A DNA stretch of 34,957 bases from Levilactobacillus fuyuanensis (GTDB lineage: Bacteria > Bacillota > Bacilli > Lactobacillales > Lactobacillaceae). Positions 18,749-26,731 of the stretch are shown in pieces. The notes under the pieces are model-generated. The model was not told where the DNA came from and made no database searches. It was given only the letters and a program-made list of their open reading frames with translations. A program made the translations under genes and the position numbers. The stretch covers positions 1 through 34,957 of the forward strand of contig NZ_RHNZ01000024.1 in NCBI RefSeq assembly GCF_003946395.1, in the 5' to 3' direction. Position 1 is the first letter of the stretch. Every line of letters starts with the position of its first letter.

Positions 18749-18824
18749 CAAAACATGGTTCTATTGGATGGCTCACGTGATGACTGTCCCATCAGCAAAT
18801 GGAATGGTTTCAAAAACTTATCCA

Positions 18825-19007
18825 GCCGCAGACAGCCAGGAATGTAACCGGCCGTGTCAACTGTGTTAGCTGGCGTTTCTCGCCAGGTTACACAGTGGGA
18901 TGTGTTTGAAGCTTCACGTTTTCTGTGAGGCTTCAAACCAAGGTCAAAGACCGCTCTTTGGCTTTGACCGGTCCCCACAGCAGGTGGAATTTCTGGCTGA
19001 CGGAGGC
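18825..19007 (+). repeat. Structured intergenic repeat element, copy B (best-preserved)
   Basis: A 183-bp element closed by a 19-base stem (5' arm GCCGCAGACAGCCAGGAAT, 3' arm at 18989-19007, four mismatches). Internal hairpins are GTAACC...TGGCGTTTCTCGCCA...GGTTAC, GTTTGAAGC...GCTTCAAAC, and GGTCAAAGACC-type with CTCTTTGGCTTTGACC. The 3' core GGTCCCCACAGCAGGTGGAAT is shared with copies C and D. It is followed by a T-run, so it might end transcription from the left. It lies 24 bases from the phoU stop, on the opposite strand to the gene. The function is unknown. Confidence 0.75.
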
Positions 19008-19030
19008 GACAGTTTTTGCGAATCATGTCG

Positions 19031-19708
19031 CTAGTTGGGACTGTCTGAATTGGCGGGATTAAGTTCGATGATCTGGCCAGACTTCAAGTAAACAATCCAC
19101 TCGCACACGTTCGTCACGTAATCCCCGATTCGGCTCAAGTCCTGCGCCACATTGAGATAGATGGAGGCCCCGGTCTCGAAGGCTGGGTCCATCCGCATTT
19201 GTTGATAACTGTCCGCCCGAATCTGGTGATTCAAGTGGTCCAGTTTTCGATCGACTTCTGCCAATTCACGTGCCCCGTGTTCGTCCTTGTTGACGTATGC
19301 TGTCAAGACATCGCGAATCATTTGCGTGGTGATCTGGCTCATCTCACCGATCAACTGCTCAAGCACCGGAATCTTCTGCTTACTCCCAAACTTAATGGCG
19401 GAGTGGGCCACATTTCTCGCATGATCCGCTGCCCGTTCCAATTCCGAAACGGCCTTCAAGATCGTGACAATTTCTCGTAGGTCGGTCGTCACCGGTTGGT
19501 ACAACGCAATCATTTCAAAAGTTTTCTGTTCCAACGCAATTTCACGTTGGTTGATCTCGTGGTCGTGGTCAATTAATTTCTGTGCCGCAACGGCATCACG
19601 ATTCATAAAAGCATCAACCGCTTGCTGGACGACTTCACTGACCAACATGCCCATTTCCGTGAAGTCAGCGTCTAGTTCTGCTAACTCATCATCAAACAAT
19701 CTGCGCAT
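19031..19708 (-). CDS. phoU: Phosphate-specific transport system accessory protein PhoU
   Basis: A 225-residue helical protein made of two similar halves, each with the PhoU metal-binding pattern (E/DxxxD: ELERAADHARNVAHSAIKFG in the first half, DLSRIGDYVTNVCEWIVYLK in the second). PhoU dampens phosphate uptake and mediates contact between the Pst transporter and PhoR when phosphate is plentiful. It is the last gene of the pst operon, 11 bases after the second pstB. Length is normal. Confidence 0.97.
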   Translation of the reverse strand: MRRLFDDELAELDADFTEMGMLVSEVVQQAVDAFMNRDAVAAQKLIDHDHEINQREIALEQKTFEMIALYQPVTTDLREIVTILKAVSELERAADHARNVAHSAIKFGSKQKIPVLEQLIGEMSQITTQMIRDVLTAYVNKDEHGARELAEVDRKLDHLNHQIRADSYQQMRMDPAFETGASIYLNVAQDLSRIGDYVTNVCEWIVYLKSGQIIELNPANSDSPN

Positions 19709-19719
19709 AACTTGCCTCC

Positions 19720-20478
19720 TTAACCGAATCGGCCGCTGATATAATCTTCCGTCTGCTTTTCAGCGGGATTCATGAAAATATTTTTGGTTTGGTCCACTTC
19801 CACCAACTCACCGTTCATAAAGAACGCGGTACGATCCGCAATTCGGGAGGCTTGTTGGAGATTATGGGTTACTGTAATAATCGTATAATCGTGGCGTAAA
19901 TTCAAGAGGGTTGTTTCAATTTGGCTACTGGAAACCGGATCCAAGGCGCTGGTCGGTTCATCCAAGAGAATAATTTCCGGCGAAACCGCGAGAACGCGCG
20001 CAATGCAGACCCGCTGCTGTTGCCCACCGGATAGGGCCAGCGCACTCTCATGAAGGTGGTCCTTGACCTCGTCCCACACGGCAGCCTGCCGCAAGGATTT
20101 TTCAACGACCGCATCTAACTTTTCTTTGTCCTTTTCACCGGCGATTCGTAGCCCGTAGATGACATTATCGTAAATGGAGAACGGAAACGGATTGGGCTGT
20201 TGGAACACCATGCCGATTTCCTTACGAATTTGAACGGTGTCGGCACTCGGTGCATAGAGATCCTGATCCTTAAACTTAATGGTCCCGGTAATCGTGACAT
20301 TGGGAATCAGGTCATTCATCCGATTGAGCGTCCGTAAATAGGTGGACTTCCCACACCCGGATGGCCCAATCAGTGCCGTAATTCCCTTGGCATCAAAGTT
20401 CAGATTGATTCCCTTCAAAGCTTCCTTGTCCCCGTAATACAAATGTAGATCCTGGGTCGTTAAAATTTCCTTACTCAT
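19720..20478 (-). CDS. pstB: Phosphate ABC transporter ATP-binding protein PstB (second copy)
   Basis: A 252-residue ABC ATPase that powers phosphate import. Walker A is GPSGCGKS, the signature is LSGGQQQR, Walker B is [12 protein letters not shown], and [16 protein letters not shown] and [14 protein letters not shown] are PstB hallmarks. A TTG at 20484 is also in frame, but the ATG at 20478 is preferred because GGAGG lies 10 bases before it. It follows the other pstB by 17 bases and precedes phoU by 11. Two pstB genes in one operon are usual in lactobacilli; they may form a heterodimer. Confidence 0.96.
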   Translation of the reverse strand: MSKEILTTQDLHLYYGDKEALKGINLNFDAKGITALIGPSGCGKSTYLRTLNRMNDLIPNVTITGTIKFKDQDLYAPSADTVQIRKEIGMVFQQPNPFPFSIYDNVIYGLRIAGEKDKEKLDAVVEKSLRQAAVWDEVKDHLHESALALSGGQQQRVCIARVLAVSPEIILLDEPTSALDPVSSSQIETTLLNLRHDYTIITVTHNLQQASRIADRTAFFMNGELVEVDQTKNIFMNPAEKQTEDYISGRFG

Positions 20479-20495
20479 TTTCAATTTTCCTCCTC

Positions 20496-21320
20496 TTAAC
20501 CGAAGTTCCCCGAAACGTAATCACTCGTGATCTGAACCTGTGGATTGGTGAAAATATGGCTCGTGGTATCGTATTCCAATACCCGCCCCTGATTGAAAAA
20601 TGCCGTATATTCACTGATCCGTCCAGCCTGTTGCATGTTGTGCGTGACGATAATGATGCTGTAATTCTGCTTGAGTTCTAACAACGTATCTTCTAACTGA
20701 CTGGTTGACACTGGATCCAACGCACTCGCCGGTTCATCCAACAGTAGAATGTCCGGCTTGACTGCGATGGCTCTGGCAATGCAGAGCCGCTGCGCCTGCC
20801 CTCCCGATAACGCTAGTGCACTCTTATTCAGGTCGTCCTTGACCTGATTCCAGAGGGCCGCCTGCTTCAGGGATGTCTCAACGATCTCATCAAGCTCATG
20901 CTTGTCGGTCGTCCCCCGCAGCCGCAGCGCAAAGGCAATGTTATCGTAGATGGACTTGGCAAATGGATTCGGTCGTTGGAAGACCATCCCCACGCGCCGC
21001 CGCATCTCGTAAACGTCGATGCTCGGTTGATTGATATCGACGCCCCGATACATAATACGTCCCGTTACCGTAGCAATCCGATCGTTCATCCGGTTCAAGG
21101 ACCGTAAGAATGTTGATTTACCAGACCCGGATGGTCCAATCAAGGCCGTAATCTGATTACTGGCGAACCGTAAGTCGCCCTCGGAGATGGCTTCCTTCTT
21201 GCCATAGTAAACATGAAGGTCCTCCGTGGATAAGATTGTCGGGTGTTCTGCATCTGCTGGTTGCACAATGTGGCGTTCCAGCATTTCCGTATTTTCCTGA
21301 ACATCATTACTTAGAAACAT
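20496..21320 (-). CDS. pstB: Phosphate ABC transporter ATP-binding protein PstB (first copy)
   Basis: A 274-residue ABC ATPase with Walker A GPSGSGKS, signature LSGGQAQR, Walker [13 protein letters not shown] and the PstB segment [14 protein letters not shown]. About 25 extra N-terminal residues (through [11 protein letters not shown]) come before the ABC domain and are not in the second copy. GGAGG lies 8 bases before the ATG. It is clearly a different paralogue from the second pstB, not a recent duplicate, because many positions differ throughout. Confidence 0.96.
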   Translation of the reverse strand: MFLSNDVQENTEMLERHIVQPADAEHPTILSTEDLHVYYGKKEAISEGDLRFASNQITALIGPSGSGKSTFLRSLNRMNDRIATVTGRIMYRGVDINQPSIDVYEMRRRVGMVFQRPNPFAKSIYDNIAFALRLRGTTDKHELDEIVETSLKQAALWNQVKDDLNKSALALSGGQAQRLCIARAIAVKPDILLLDEPASALDPVSTSQLEDTLLELKQNYSIIIVTHNMQQAGRISEYTAFFNQGRVLEYDTTSHIFTNPQVQITSDYVSGNFG

Positions 21321-21333
21321 GGCTGACCCTCCT

Positions 21334-22221
21334 TTACGCTGACGTCAATCGTTTGTACAGCCGCTTACCCAAGTAACGGGCCGCGAAGTTAAATAGTAAG
21401 ATAGCGAGAACCAATACCGCCGAGGACCCAGATGAAATGGCCTTAGCGTCCGGCATGATGCCCTCGGAGTTGATCTTCCAGATGTGAACGGCCAACGTTT
21501 CAGCTGGTCGCATCGGATTCAACGGACTGGAGATGTTGAATGGATTCCAGTCGGTGAAGTCCAATGCCGGTGCACTTTGGCCCGCCGTATAGATCAAGGC
21601 GGCCGCTTCACCGAAGACCCGGCCCGCACTCAGGATGACCCCCGTCAGGATGCTGGGTACCGCTGCGGGTAAGATGACGCGCGTGACCGTTTCCCACCGC
21701 GACAATCCTAACGCCAGTCCCCCTTCGCGTTGCGTGGTATCGATCGTTCGTAAGGAATCCTCGATACTCCGCGTCAACAGCGGTAGGTTGAAGAAGGTCA
21801 GGGCAAAGGCTCCCGAAAGAATCGAGAAACCCAATCTCAGTTTGACTACGAAGAACAGGAAACCGAAGAGTCCCACCACCACGGAAGGTAGTGAACTTAG
21901 AATTTCGATTGCCGTCCGAATCGTGGTCGTGACCCAGTTATCTTTAGCGTATTCATAGAGGTAAATGGCCGCGCCTAACGCAATCGGAAAGGAAATCAGC
22001 ATGGCCAGAATCAAAAGATAGAATGAATTGTACAGTTGAACGCCGACGCCACCACCCTTGAGAAAGGCTTTCGCAGGAGCGGTCAGGAAGTGCCAGCTCA
22101 ACTGTGGCAGACCACTGACCAGAATATAGCCGAGGAGGGCCAACAAAATCAAGACAACCAACCCGGCAACGCCGTACAACGTCCCAATTGCCACTTTATT
22201 TTGCGTTTTTGGATTCATCAC
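21334..22221 (-). CDS. pstA: Phosphate ABC transporter permease PstA
   Basis: A 295-residue membrane permease with six predicted membrane segments and the ABC-permease EAA-type loop ([20 protein letters not shown], about 165-185). With PstC it forms the channel for phosphate. The codon at 22221 is GTG and overlaps the pstC TAG by one base; the ATG immediately after it (22218) is equally possible. The overlap points to coupled translation. Confidence 0.95.
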   Translation of the reverse strand: MMNPKTQNKVAIGTLYGVAGLVVLILLALLGYILVSGLPQLSWHFLTAPAKAFLKGGGVGVQLYNSFYLLILAMLISFPIALGAAIYLYEYAKDNWVTTTIRTAIEILSSLPSVVVGLFGFLFFVVKLRLGFSILSGAFALTFFNLPLLTRSIEDSLRTIDTTQREGGLALGLSRWETVTRVILPAAVPSILTGVILSAGRVFGEAAALIYTAGQSAPALDFTDWNPFNISSPLNPMRPAETLAVHIWKINSEGIMPDAKAISSGSSAVLVLAILLFNFAARYLGKRLYKRLTSA

Positions 22222-23153
22222 TATTGGAGACGCCCCTTTCGACCGATCAAGCGAACGATCAGGTTAAAGACTAACGACATGAGGAGCAGGACCAGCGCTA
22301 ATGACCACAGCGCGTTGTTCTGCAGCGAGCCCATGACGGTGTTTCCAATCCCCGTAGTCAACACGGAGGTCAACGTGGATGACGGGTCGACTAAGCTCCC
22401 TGGCATCAACGCGGCGTTCCCAATAACCATTTGAACGGCCAGTGCTTCACCGAAGGCCCGCGCCATCCCGAAGACCACCGCCGTCATCAGCCCTGGCGTC
22501 GCCGCACGGAGGACCACCTTATAGATGGTCTGCCACTGCGTCGCACCTAGCGCTAATGAGGCTTCTCGGTAATACCGTGGGACTGCTCGTAGTGCATCGA
22601 CACTCATCGAGGTCACGGTCGGTAGAATCATGACGAACAGGACACAGGTCCCGGAGAGAATCCCAAATCCACTCCCGCCAAAGATGGCTCGCGTTGCTGG
22701 TACGACCACAGAAAGCCCGATGAACCCATAAACAACGGACGGAATCCCCACTAAGAGTTCAGTGACCGGTTGGAGAATCTTGGCCCCCTTGTTCGGGGAG
22801 ATTTCGTTCATGAAGACCGCTGTCCCGATGGCAAACGGTGTCGCCACGATTGCCGAGAGCACCGTAATCAGGAAGGATCCCATGATCATCGGCAGGGCGC
22901 CGACTTCTGGTTTCCCGTTAGCATCCGTCACCCCGGGATTCCAGCTCTTCCCAGAGAGGAAGTCCCAGAGACTGACGTGATTGGTAAAGAAGGTTGCAAG
23001 CCCTTTGGAGGCAACAAAGCCGATGATACCGACCACAACCGCGACAATCAGGATCAGCGCCGAGAAACTGACGACCTTACCCCAGATTTCTAACTTAGCC
23101 GCCTTGGAGTGGCGTTTGAGCTGTTGCTCCAGTTGCTGGGTAGACTTCATCAT
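22221..23153 (-). CDS. pstC: Phosphate ABC transporter permease PstC
   Basis: A 310-residue permease with an N-terminal charged stretch, then six or so membrane segments and an EAA-type loop (REASLALGATQWQTIYKVVL, about 195-215). The large periplasm-side loop with the FLSGKSWNPG segment (about 64-73) is characteristic of PstC. The ATG overlaps the pstS stop in an ATGA junction at 23150-23153, with GGAGG just upstream. Confidence 0.95.
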   Translation of the reverse strand: MMKSTQQLEQQLKRHSKAAKLEIWGKVVSFSALILIVAVVVGIIGFVASKGLATFFTNHVSLWDFLSGKSWNPGVTDANGKPEVGALPMIMGSFLITVLSAIVATPFAIGTAVFMNEISPNKGAKILQPVTELLVGIPSVVYGFIGLSVVVPATRAIFGGSGFGILSGTCVLFVMILPTVTSMSVDALRAVPRYYREASLALGATQWQTIYKVVLRAATPGLMTAVVFGMARAFGEALAVQMVIGNAALMPGSLVDPSSTLTSVLTTGIGNTVMGSLQNNALWSLALVLLLMSLVFNLIVRLIGRKGRLQ

Positions 23154-24034
23154 TTGGCGCCTCCTAACTGCTTAATTTGGCCGTCAACATTACGTTCGAC
23201 CTTCATCTGGTCCGGTGACAGGTAACCTAACTGCCGGACCAGCGTTTTCTGAATGGCTGGCGATTGTACGTAACGAATGAAATCCTTCGTTAGGCCCGTC
23301 GGTTGGCCTTTGGTGTAAAGATGTTCATACGACCAGATCTTCCAGTCGTTGGTCTTGACGTTAGCCTCCGTTGGAGCAACCTTGTTCAGGGCAACGTCTT
23401 GAACAGTATTATTCACGTAGGAAAAAGCCACATAACTGATAGCTCCCGGCGTAGTCGCCACGATTTGGCGCACCATCCCGGATGAATCTTGTTCTTGTGA
23501 GGTTTTCGATTGATGGCCCGCGAGACCAAATTGTTCAAAGGTCGCCCGAGTTCCGCTTCCCTGTGCCCGGTTAATCAGCACGATGGGAACGTTGGCGCCA
23601 CCAACCTGTTTCCAGTTAGTGACCTTGCCCGTAAAGACCTGAATCAATTGGGCTGTCGTCAGGTTGTTGATACCGACCTTCTTGTTGATTATCGGTGTAA
23701 TGCCAACAACAGCCACCCGGTGGTCGACTAACTCGTCTGCCCGGATGCTCTTCTGCTCGCCCGCGAAGAGGTCGGAGTTCCCAATCTGAACGGCACCTTC
23801 TTGAATCTGGCTCAGTCCCGTCCCGGTTCCCCCACCTTGAACGTTGATGAACGTTCCCAGATGATCACTTGTATACTCTTCACCAGCTGCTTCTACTAAA
23901 GGCTGTAAGGCCGTGGACCCTACTGCCGTGATAGATTCACCCGCGTGACTGACCTCGCGCGTTTGGTAAGCAAAGAGGCCCAGACCTACGATGATCAATA
24001 AGCCCAGCCCTTGCCACCAGCGTTTCTTCGACAT
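23150..24034 (-). CDS. pstS: Phosphate-binding protein PstS
   Basis: A 294-residue extracytoplasmic solute-binding protein that delivers phosphate to PstCAB. Phosphate-contact motifs are visible: VGSTALQPLVE near residues 38-48, GGGTGTGLSQIQ near 67-78 and RAQGSGTRATFE near 156-167. The N-terminus has a hydrophobic helix (LGLLIIVGLGLFAY, 10-23) but no lipobox cysteine, so it appears to be held by an uncleaved anchor or released, not lipidated. It is the first gene of the pst operon. GGAGG lies about 8 bases before the ATG. PhoP-box repeats lie 67 bases and more upstream. Confidence 0.95.
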   Translation of the reverse strand: MSKKRWWQGLGLLIIVGLGLFAYQTREVSHAGESITAVGSTALQPLVEAAGEEYTSDHLGTFINVQGGGTGTGLSQIQEGAVQIGNSDLFAGEQKSIRADELVDHRVAVVGITPIINKKVGINNLTTAQLIQVFTGKVTNWKQVGGANVPIVLINRAQGSGTRATFEQFGLAGHQSKTSQEQDSSGMVRQIVATTPGAISYVAFSYVNNTVQDVALNKVAPTEANVKTNDWKIWSYEHLYTKGQPTGLTKDFIRYVQSPAIQKTLVRQLGYLSPDQMKVERNVDGQIKQLGGAK

Positions 24035-24085
24035 ACCGCTAACCTCCTATCGGCCAGATGCTGCCACCCGACCCTTTCGAAAATA

Positions 24086-24139
24086 AGTATACCGAACGAA
24101 TGTAAATGTCATGTAGACGTATTGTAAAGGTTGTGTAAA
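24086..24139 (-). promoter_or_regulatory. pst promoter with four PhoP-box repeats
   Basis: On the minus strand four hexamers TTTACA, TTTACA, TCTACA and TTTACA occur with 5-base gaps. In plus coordinates they begin at 24134, 24123, 24112 and 24101, an exact 11-bp period. This is the PhoP box known from Bacillus (TTAACA-like repeats). A -10 TATACT lies at 24086-24091, 9 bases beyond the last repeat, without a good -35, as expected for an activated promoter. Phosphate-starvation control by the PhoP of this window is inferred. Confidence 0.85.
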
Positions 24140-24228
24140 TATAGCCCAATCACGCAACTTTTTTTGGATAAATAGGTGTCTTCCCCTGATTACTGGGGCG
24201 GCTAACTACTGATTGGACTGTCTAGTTC

Positions 24229-24400
24229 GTCTGTGGCTGTCAAAGATTCCGCCTGCTGTGGGGACCGGCAAAAGCCAAAGAGCTGTCTTTTGCCTCGACT
24301 TGAAGCCGTCAAAGTTCAGACGTCTTCAAGCTCGTCCCATGACCTAAACTGACAGAAAACGTCAGCTAAGGTCATCGTCACGGCTGGCTGCACCTCCGAC
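24229..24400 (-). repeat. Structured intergenic repeat element, copy C
   Basis: Read on the minus strand it contains AGCTCTTTGGCTTTTGCC, GGTCCCCACAGCAGGCGGAAT and, upstream, hairpins GACCTTAGCTGACG...CGTTTTCTGTCAG and CTTGAAGACG...GGCTTCAAG, in the same order as copy B. The 5' outer arm has decayed, so the closing stem is poor. Boundaries are approximate. It lies between the surface-protein gene and the PhoP boxes of pstS. Confidence 0.65.
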
Positions 24401-24487
24401 CTCCTCCGACTTAGGTCAACTCTAACTACAACGAGTGACGTCACCTTCCAAAAACACCTCAACCAGGCAAAAGGATCCCAATCCAAA

Positions 24488-24517
24488 AGCCACAATGGCA
24501 ATCATCCCATTGTGGCT
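24488..24517 (-). terminator. Terminator of the MucBP surface-protein gene
   Basis: On the minus strand an 11-bp perfect stem (AGCCACAATGG with CCATTGTGGCT) and an 8-base loop are followed by TTTGG. It lies 78 bases past the gene's stop. Confidence 0.75.
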
Positions 24518-24594
24518 AATTATTTCAGTCTATACCTTGTTAATTGCTCACTTCATTCAAATTATCGGCAATTATACCCAACAATTGTTCTACT

Positions 24595-26442
24595 TTATTT
24601 AATCACTTTCACCAACCGTGGATTCCCACTGATGTAGCCGCCAGCTACCTGGTAGCGCAACGTGTCACCCTTGCTGAAGTTATTGGTGTTGGAGTAGTCC
24701 CAGCCCCGAACTTTGAAAACGGCCTGTGCCTTTTTGGTGTAGTGGCGATTGCGAGTCGTTAAATTAACGTTGTTGTAGCGCTTCAACGCCTGTTTGGCCT
24801 GAACCTGCTTAGGCATCGTCTTCTTTCCAGCCTGCACTAATGTCTTGTTGGCGGTCACGTAACGACCATTATTGAGAACGAACCGCGTAGTTAGGTTGTG
24901 TTCGACAATTTTCTTAACGGTTACGACCTGTCCTTGATGATAATGTATAGCCTTTCCCGTCAGATTCTTCTTGCTGTAGGCATTGACGCCCCGCGGATTG
25001 ATGACCGTGATTTGCTTGTGTTTTGTCCCATAGTAAACGGGTGCCGTGTACTTGCCGTTGGCCGTCACATAACCAGTCTTACCAGCTGTTTTACTGTGAT
25101 GATTGACGTCCTTGACCTTGTAACGGGCCACGCCATGCTTGGATTCCGCATACCCGGTGACCACGAACATTGGCCGGTTCAAGCGTGACTTGCGTTGATA
25201 CCACTGCTTGCGGGCTTGCTTCGTAAAGGTCGCCTGACGGTAAAGACCAATCTTCTTGGTGGCGTAAATCACCGTGCCCTCGGGTACCGCCGTGTCACCA
25301 TCCCCACCGGTCTGCAGATCGGCCCGGTAGACGTAGGTCACAGTCTGCGCCATACTGGTAAATTTCCCAGTTGCGTTCGCCGGTGTTTTGGTCAACGTGT
25401 AACCTTTAACCTTAGCTGCTTTCGCCTGGTAAGCACTGTCCAGGCTTCCCGTCAGTGTCTGACTCGGTGCGACCTGACTGCCATCCTCGGCTACGTAATG
25501 AACCGTCACCGGTTGACTTGTCACTGGCGTCGGATCAGGACCAGGTTCGGGAGTCACCACATCCTCATACCAGGAACTGAAGGCCCTGAATTCCGTTGAA
25601 AGCATCCCATCGTATTTGTACGTCCCATCAGCCTGTAGATGCAGGTAATCCGTCAACGGCTTAGTCGACAAGGCAGTCAACTGCCGCTCAGTGGCAGCTG
25701 GATCAACCGCAGCAGCTTGTTTTGCAGTGTCTTTATCTAATTCACCTAAATGATATGAACTAAAATACATTTTACAATTGCCGACCATAATTTGATAAAA
25801 ATTATCTGGACTCGTGGCCAGTGTCTGTTCAACCTGCTTCATGACAATTGCGCCTTCAGGACTCTCAGCTAACTTAGGCTTGAGATTAGCCTCATAGTCC
25901 GCCTGAACTTCTGCCTGCGTCGTTTTATCCAGGAAGACCTTTGCCCCGGTGCTAAAGTCCCAAGCAAAATAGTACGCCATGACTGCATTCGACTTGATAT
26001 AATCTGCTGCGGTCATCCCCGTGGCCTCTTCACCGCCAGCCTCTCTGATCACATAGTCATAAAGATTTTCTCCGGGTACTAACGAAATCTGAGCGCTCGC
26101 AAGCTCCGGAATGCTGTTGGCAAACTCTTCCGCCTTTCTGTCATTAGGATACTTGGCAATCATGTCCTGAATGAATCCCGGCTGTTCCGCCTGAGCTCGG
26201 GTCACACTGGTTCCCCAATCAGGATACCAATAAACCTTTTGCGTGCCCTCTTTATCGCTGATCAGCGTGTAGGGCATTTCCACTGCGCCAATCTGGTACG
26301 TCTTCTCAGTGGCGGTCACCCTCGCTATCGGCTGTGCGCCACTTATTGTTGTATCTGCTAGTGCAACACGGGGACTCGCAATTCCCCCTAGTAAGAGTAA
26401 TGTTAGTCCTGAAATGGTAAGTCGCTTCATCGCCTTCTTCAT
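24595..26442 (-). CDS. Secreted surface protein with MucBP and DUF5776 domains
   Basis: A 615-residue exported protein. A signal peptide spans about 1-29 (ending in VALAD). Residues 30-300 form a region I do not recognise, followed by a Pro-rich linker (PEPGPDPTP). A MucBP repeat lies at about 312-373 (VTVHYVAEDGSQVAP), and a basic C-terminal region from 392 to the end has two or three DUF5776/SLAP-like units (FVVTGYAESKHGVARYKV; GRYVTANKTLV). There is no LPxTG motif, so it is probably held non-covalently to the wall by its basic C-terminus. Mucus or host-glycan binding is inferred from MucBP. It is transcribed alone, between the pst operon and phoPR. GGGGTGA lies 5 bases before the ATG. Confidence 0.85.
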   Translation of the reverse strand: MKKAMKRLTISGLTLLLLGGIASPRVALADTTISGAQPIARVTATEKTYQIGAVEMPYTLISDKEGTQKVYWYPDWGTSVTRAQAEQPGFIQDMIAKYPNDRKAEEFANSIPELASAQISLVPGENLYDYVIREAGGEEATGMTAADYIKSNAVMAYYFAWDFSTGAKVFLDKTTQAEVQADYEANLKPKLAESPEGAIVMKQVEQTLATSPDNFYQIMVGNCKMYFSSYHLGELDKDTAKQAAAVDPAATERQLTALSTKPLTDYLHLQADGTYKYDGMLSTEFRAFSSWYEDVVTPEPGPDPTPVTSQPVTVHYVAEDGSQVAPSQTLTGSLDSAYQAKAAKVKGYTLTKTPANATGKFTSMAQTVTYVYRADLQTGGDGDTAVPEGTVIYATKKIGLYRQATFTKQARKQWYQRKSRLNRPMFVVTGYAESKHGVARYKVKDVNHHSKTAGKTGYVTANGKYTAPVYYGTKHKQITVINPRGVNAYSKKNLTGKAIHYHQGQVVTVKKIVEHNLTTRFVLNNGRYVTANKTLVQAGKKTMPKQVQAKQALKRYNNVNLTTRNRHYTKKAQAVFKVRGWDYSNTNNFSKGDTLRYQVAGGYISGNPRLVKVIK

Positions 26443-26468
26443 TCAGCTCACCCCTTAAACTTTTCACT

Positions 26469-26474
26469 ATTATA
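26469..26474 (-). promoter_or_regulatory. Probable -10 of the surface-protein gene
   Basis: A consensus TATAAT lies on the minus strand 27 bases upstream of the start, inside an AT-rich tract. No good -35 is seen at 16-18 bases. Confidence 0.45.
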
Positions 26475-26554
26475 TATAGAGGTAGTATATCATGATTATC
26501 CCGATTAGTCTCTCTTATTCTTTCATTAGAATAGCATTTGGGTTCTTATTAAAA

Positions 26555-26662
26555 GGCTCAGTTAGGTTAATGACAAGCTAAACTAGGCATTGCACACATT
26601 ACCAATTATGGGTAAAAGCCATGAAAGCATATCCCCACAGGCCCAGAATCCGCTAACTGGCC
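26555..26662 (+). repeat. Probable short, degenerate structured repeat element, copy F
   Basis: The 3' part (ATCCCCACAGGCCCAGAATC and then CGCTAACTGGCC) matches copy D at most positions. The 5' part (GGCTCAGTTAGG) can pair with GCTAACTGGCC at the end. A small TTACC AATTATG GGTAA hairpin lies inside. It is much shorter than B, so it may be a deleted copy. It lies between the phoR terminator and the surface-gene promoter. Confidence 0.4.
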
Positions 26663-26663
26663 A

Positions 26664-26706
26664 ATAAAAAATGGCGGTCTCACCTTTGTCGATGAGTACC
26701 GCCATT
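26664..26706 (-). terminator. Terminator of the PDZ-phoP-phoR operon
   Basis: On the minus strand AATGGCGGT pairs with ACCGCCATT, with an extra CTCA/TGAG pairing, followed by TTTTTTATT. It starts about 26 bases past the phoR stop. Confidence 0.85.
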
Positions 26707-26731
26707 TCATTTACACAAAATTTTCAATTAT

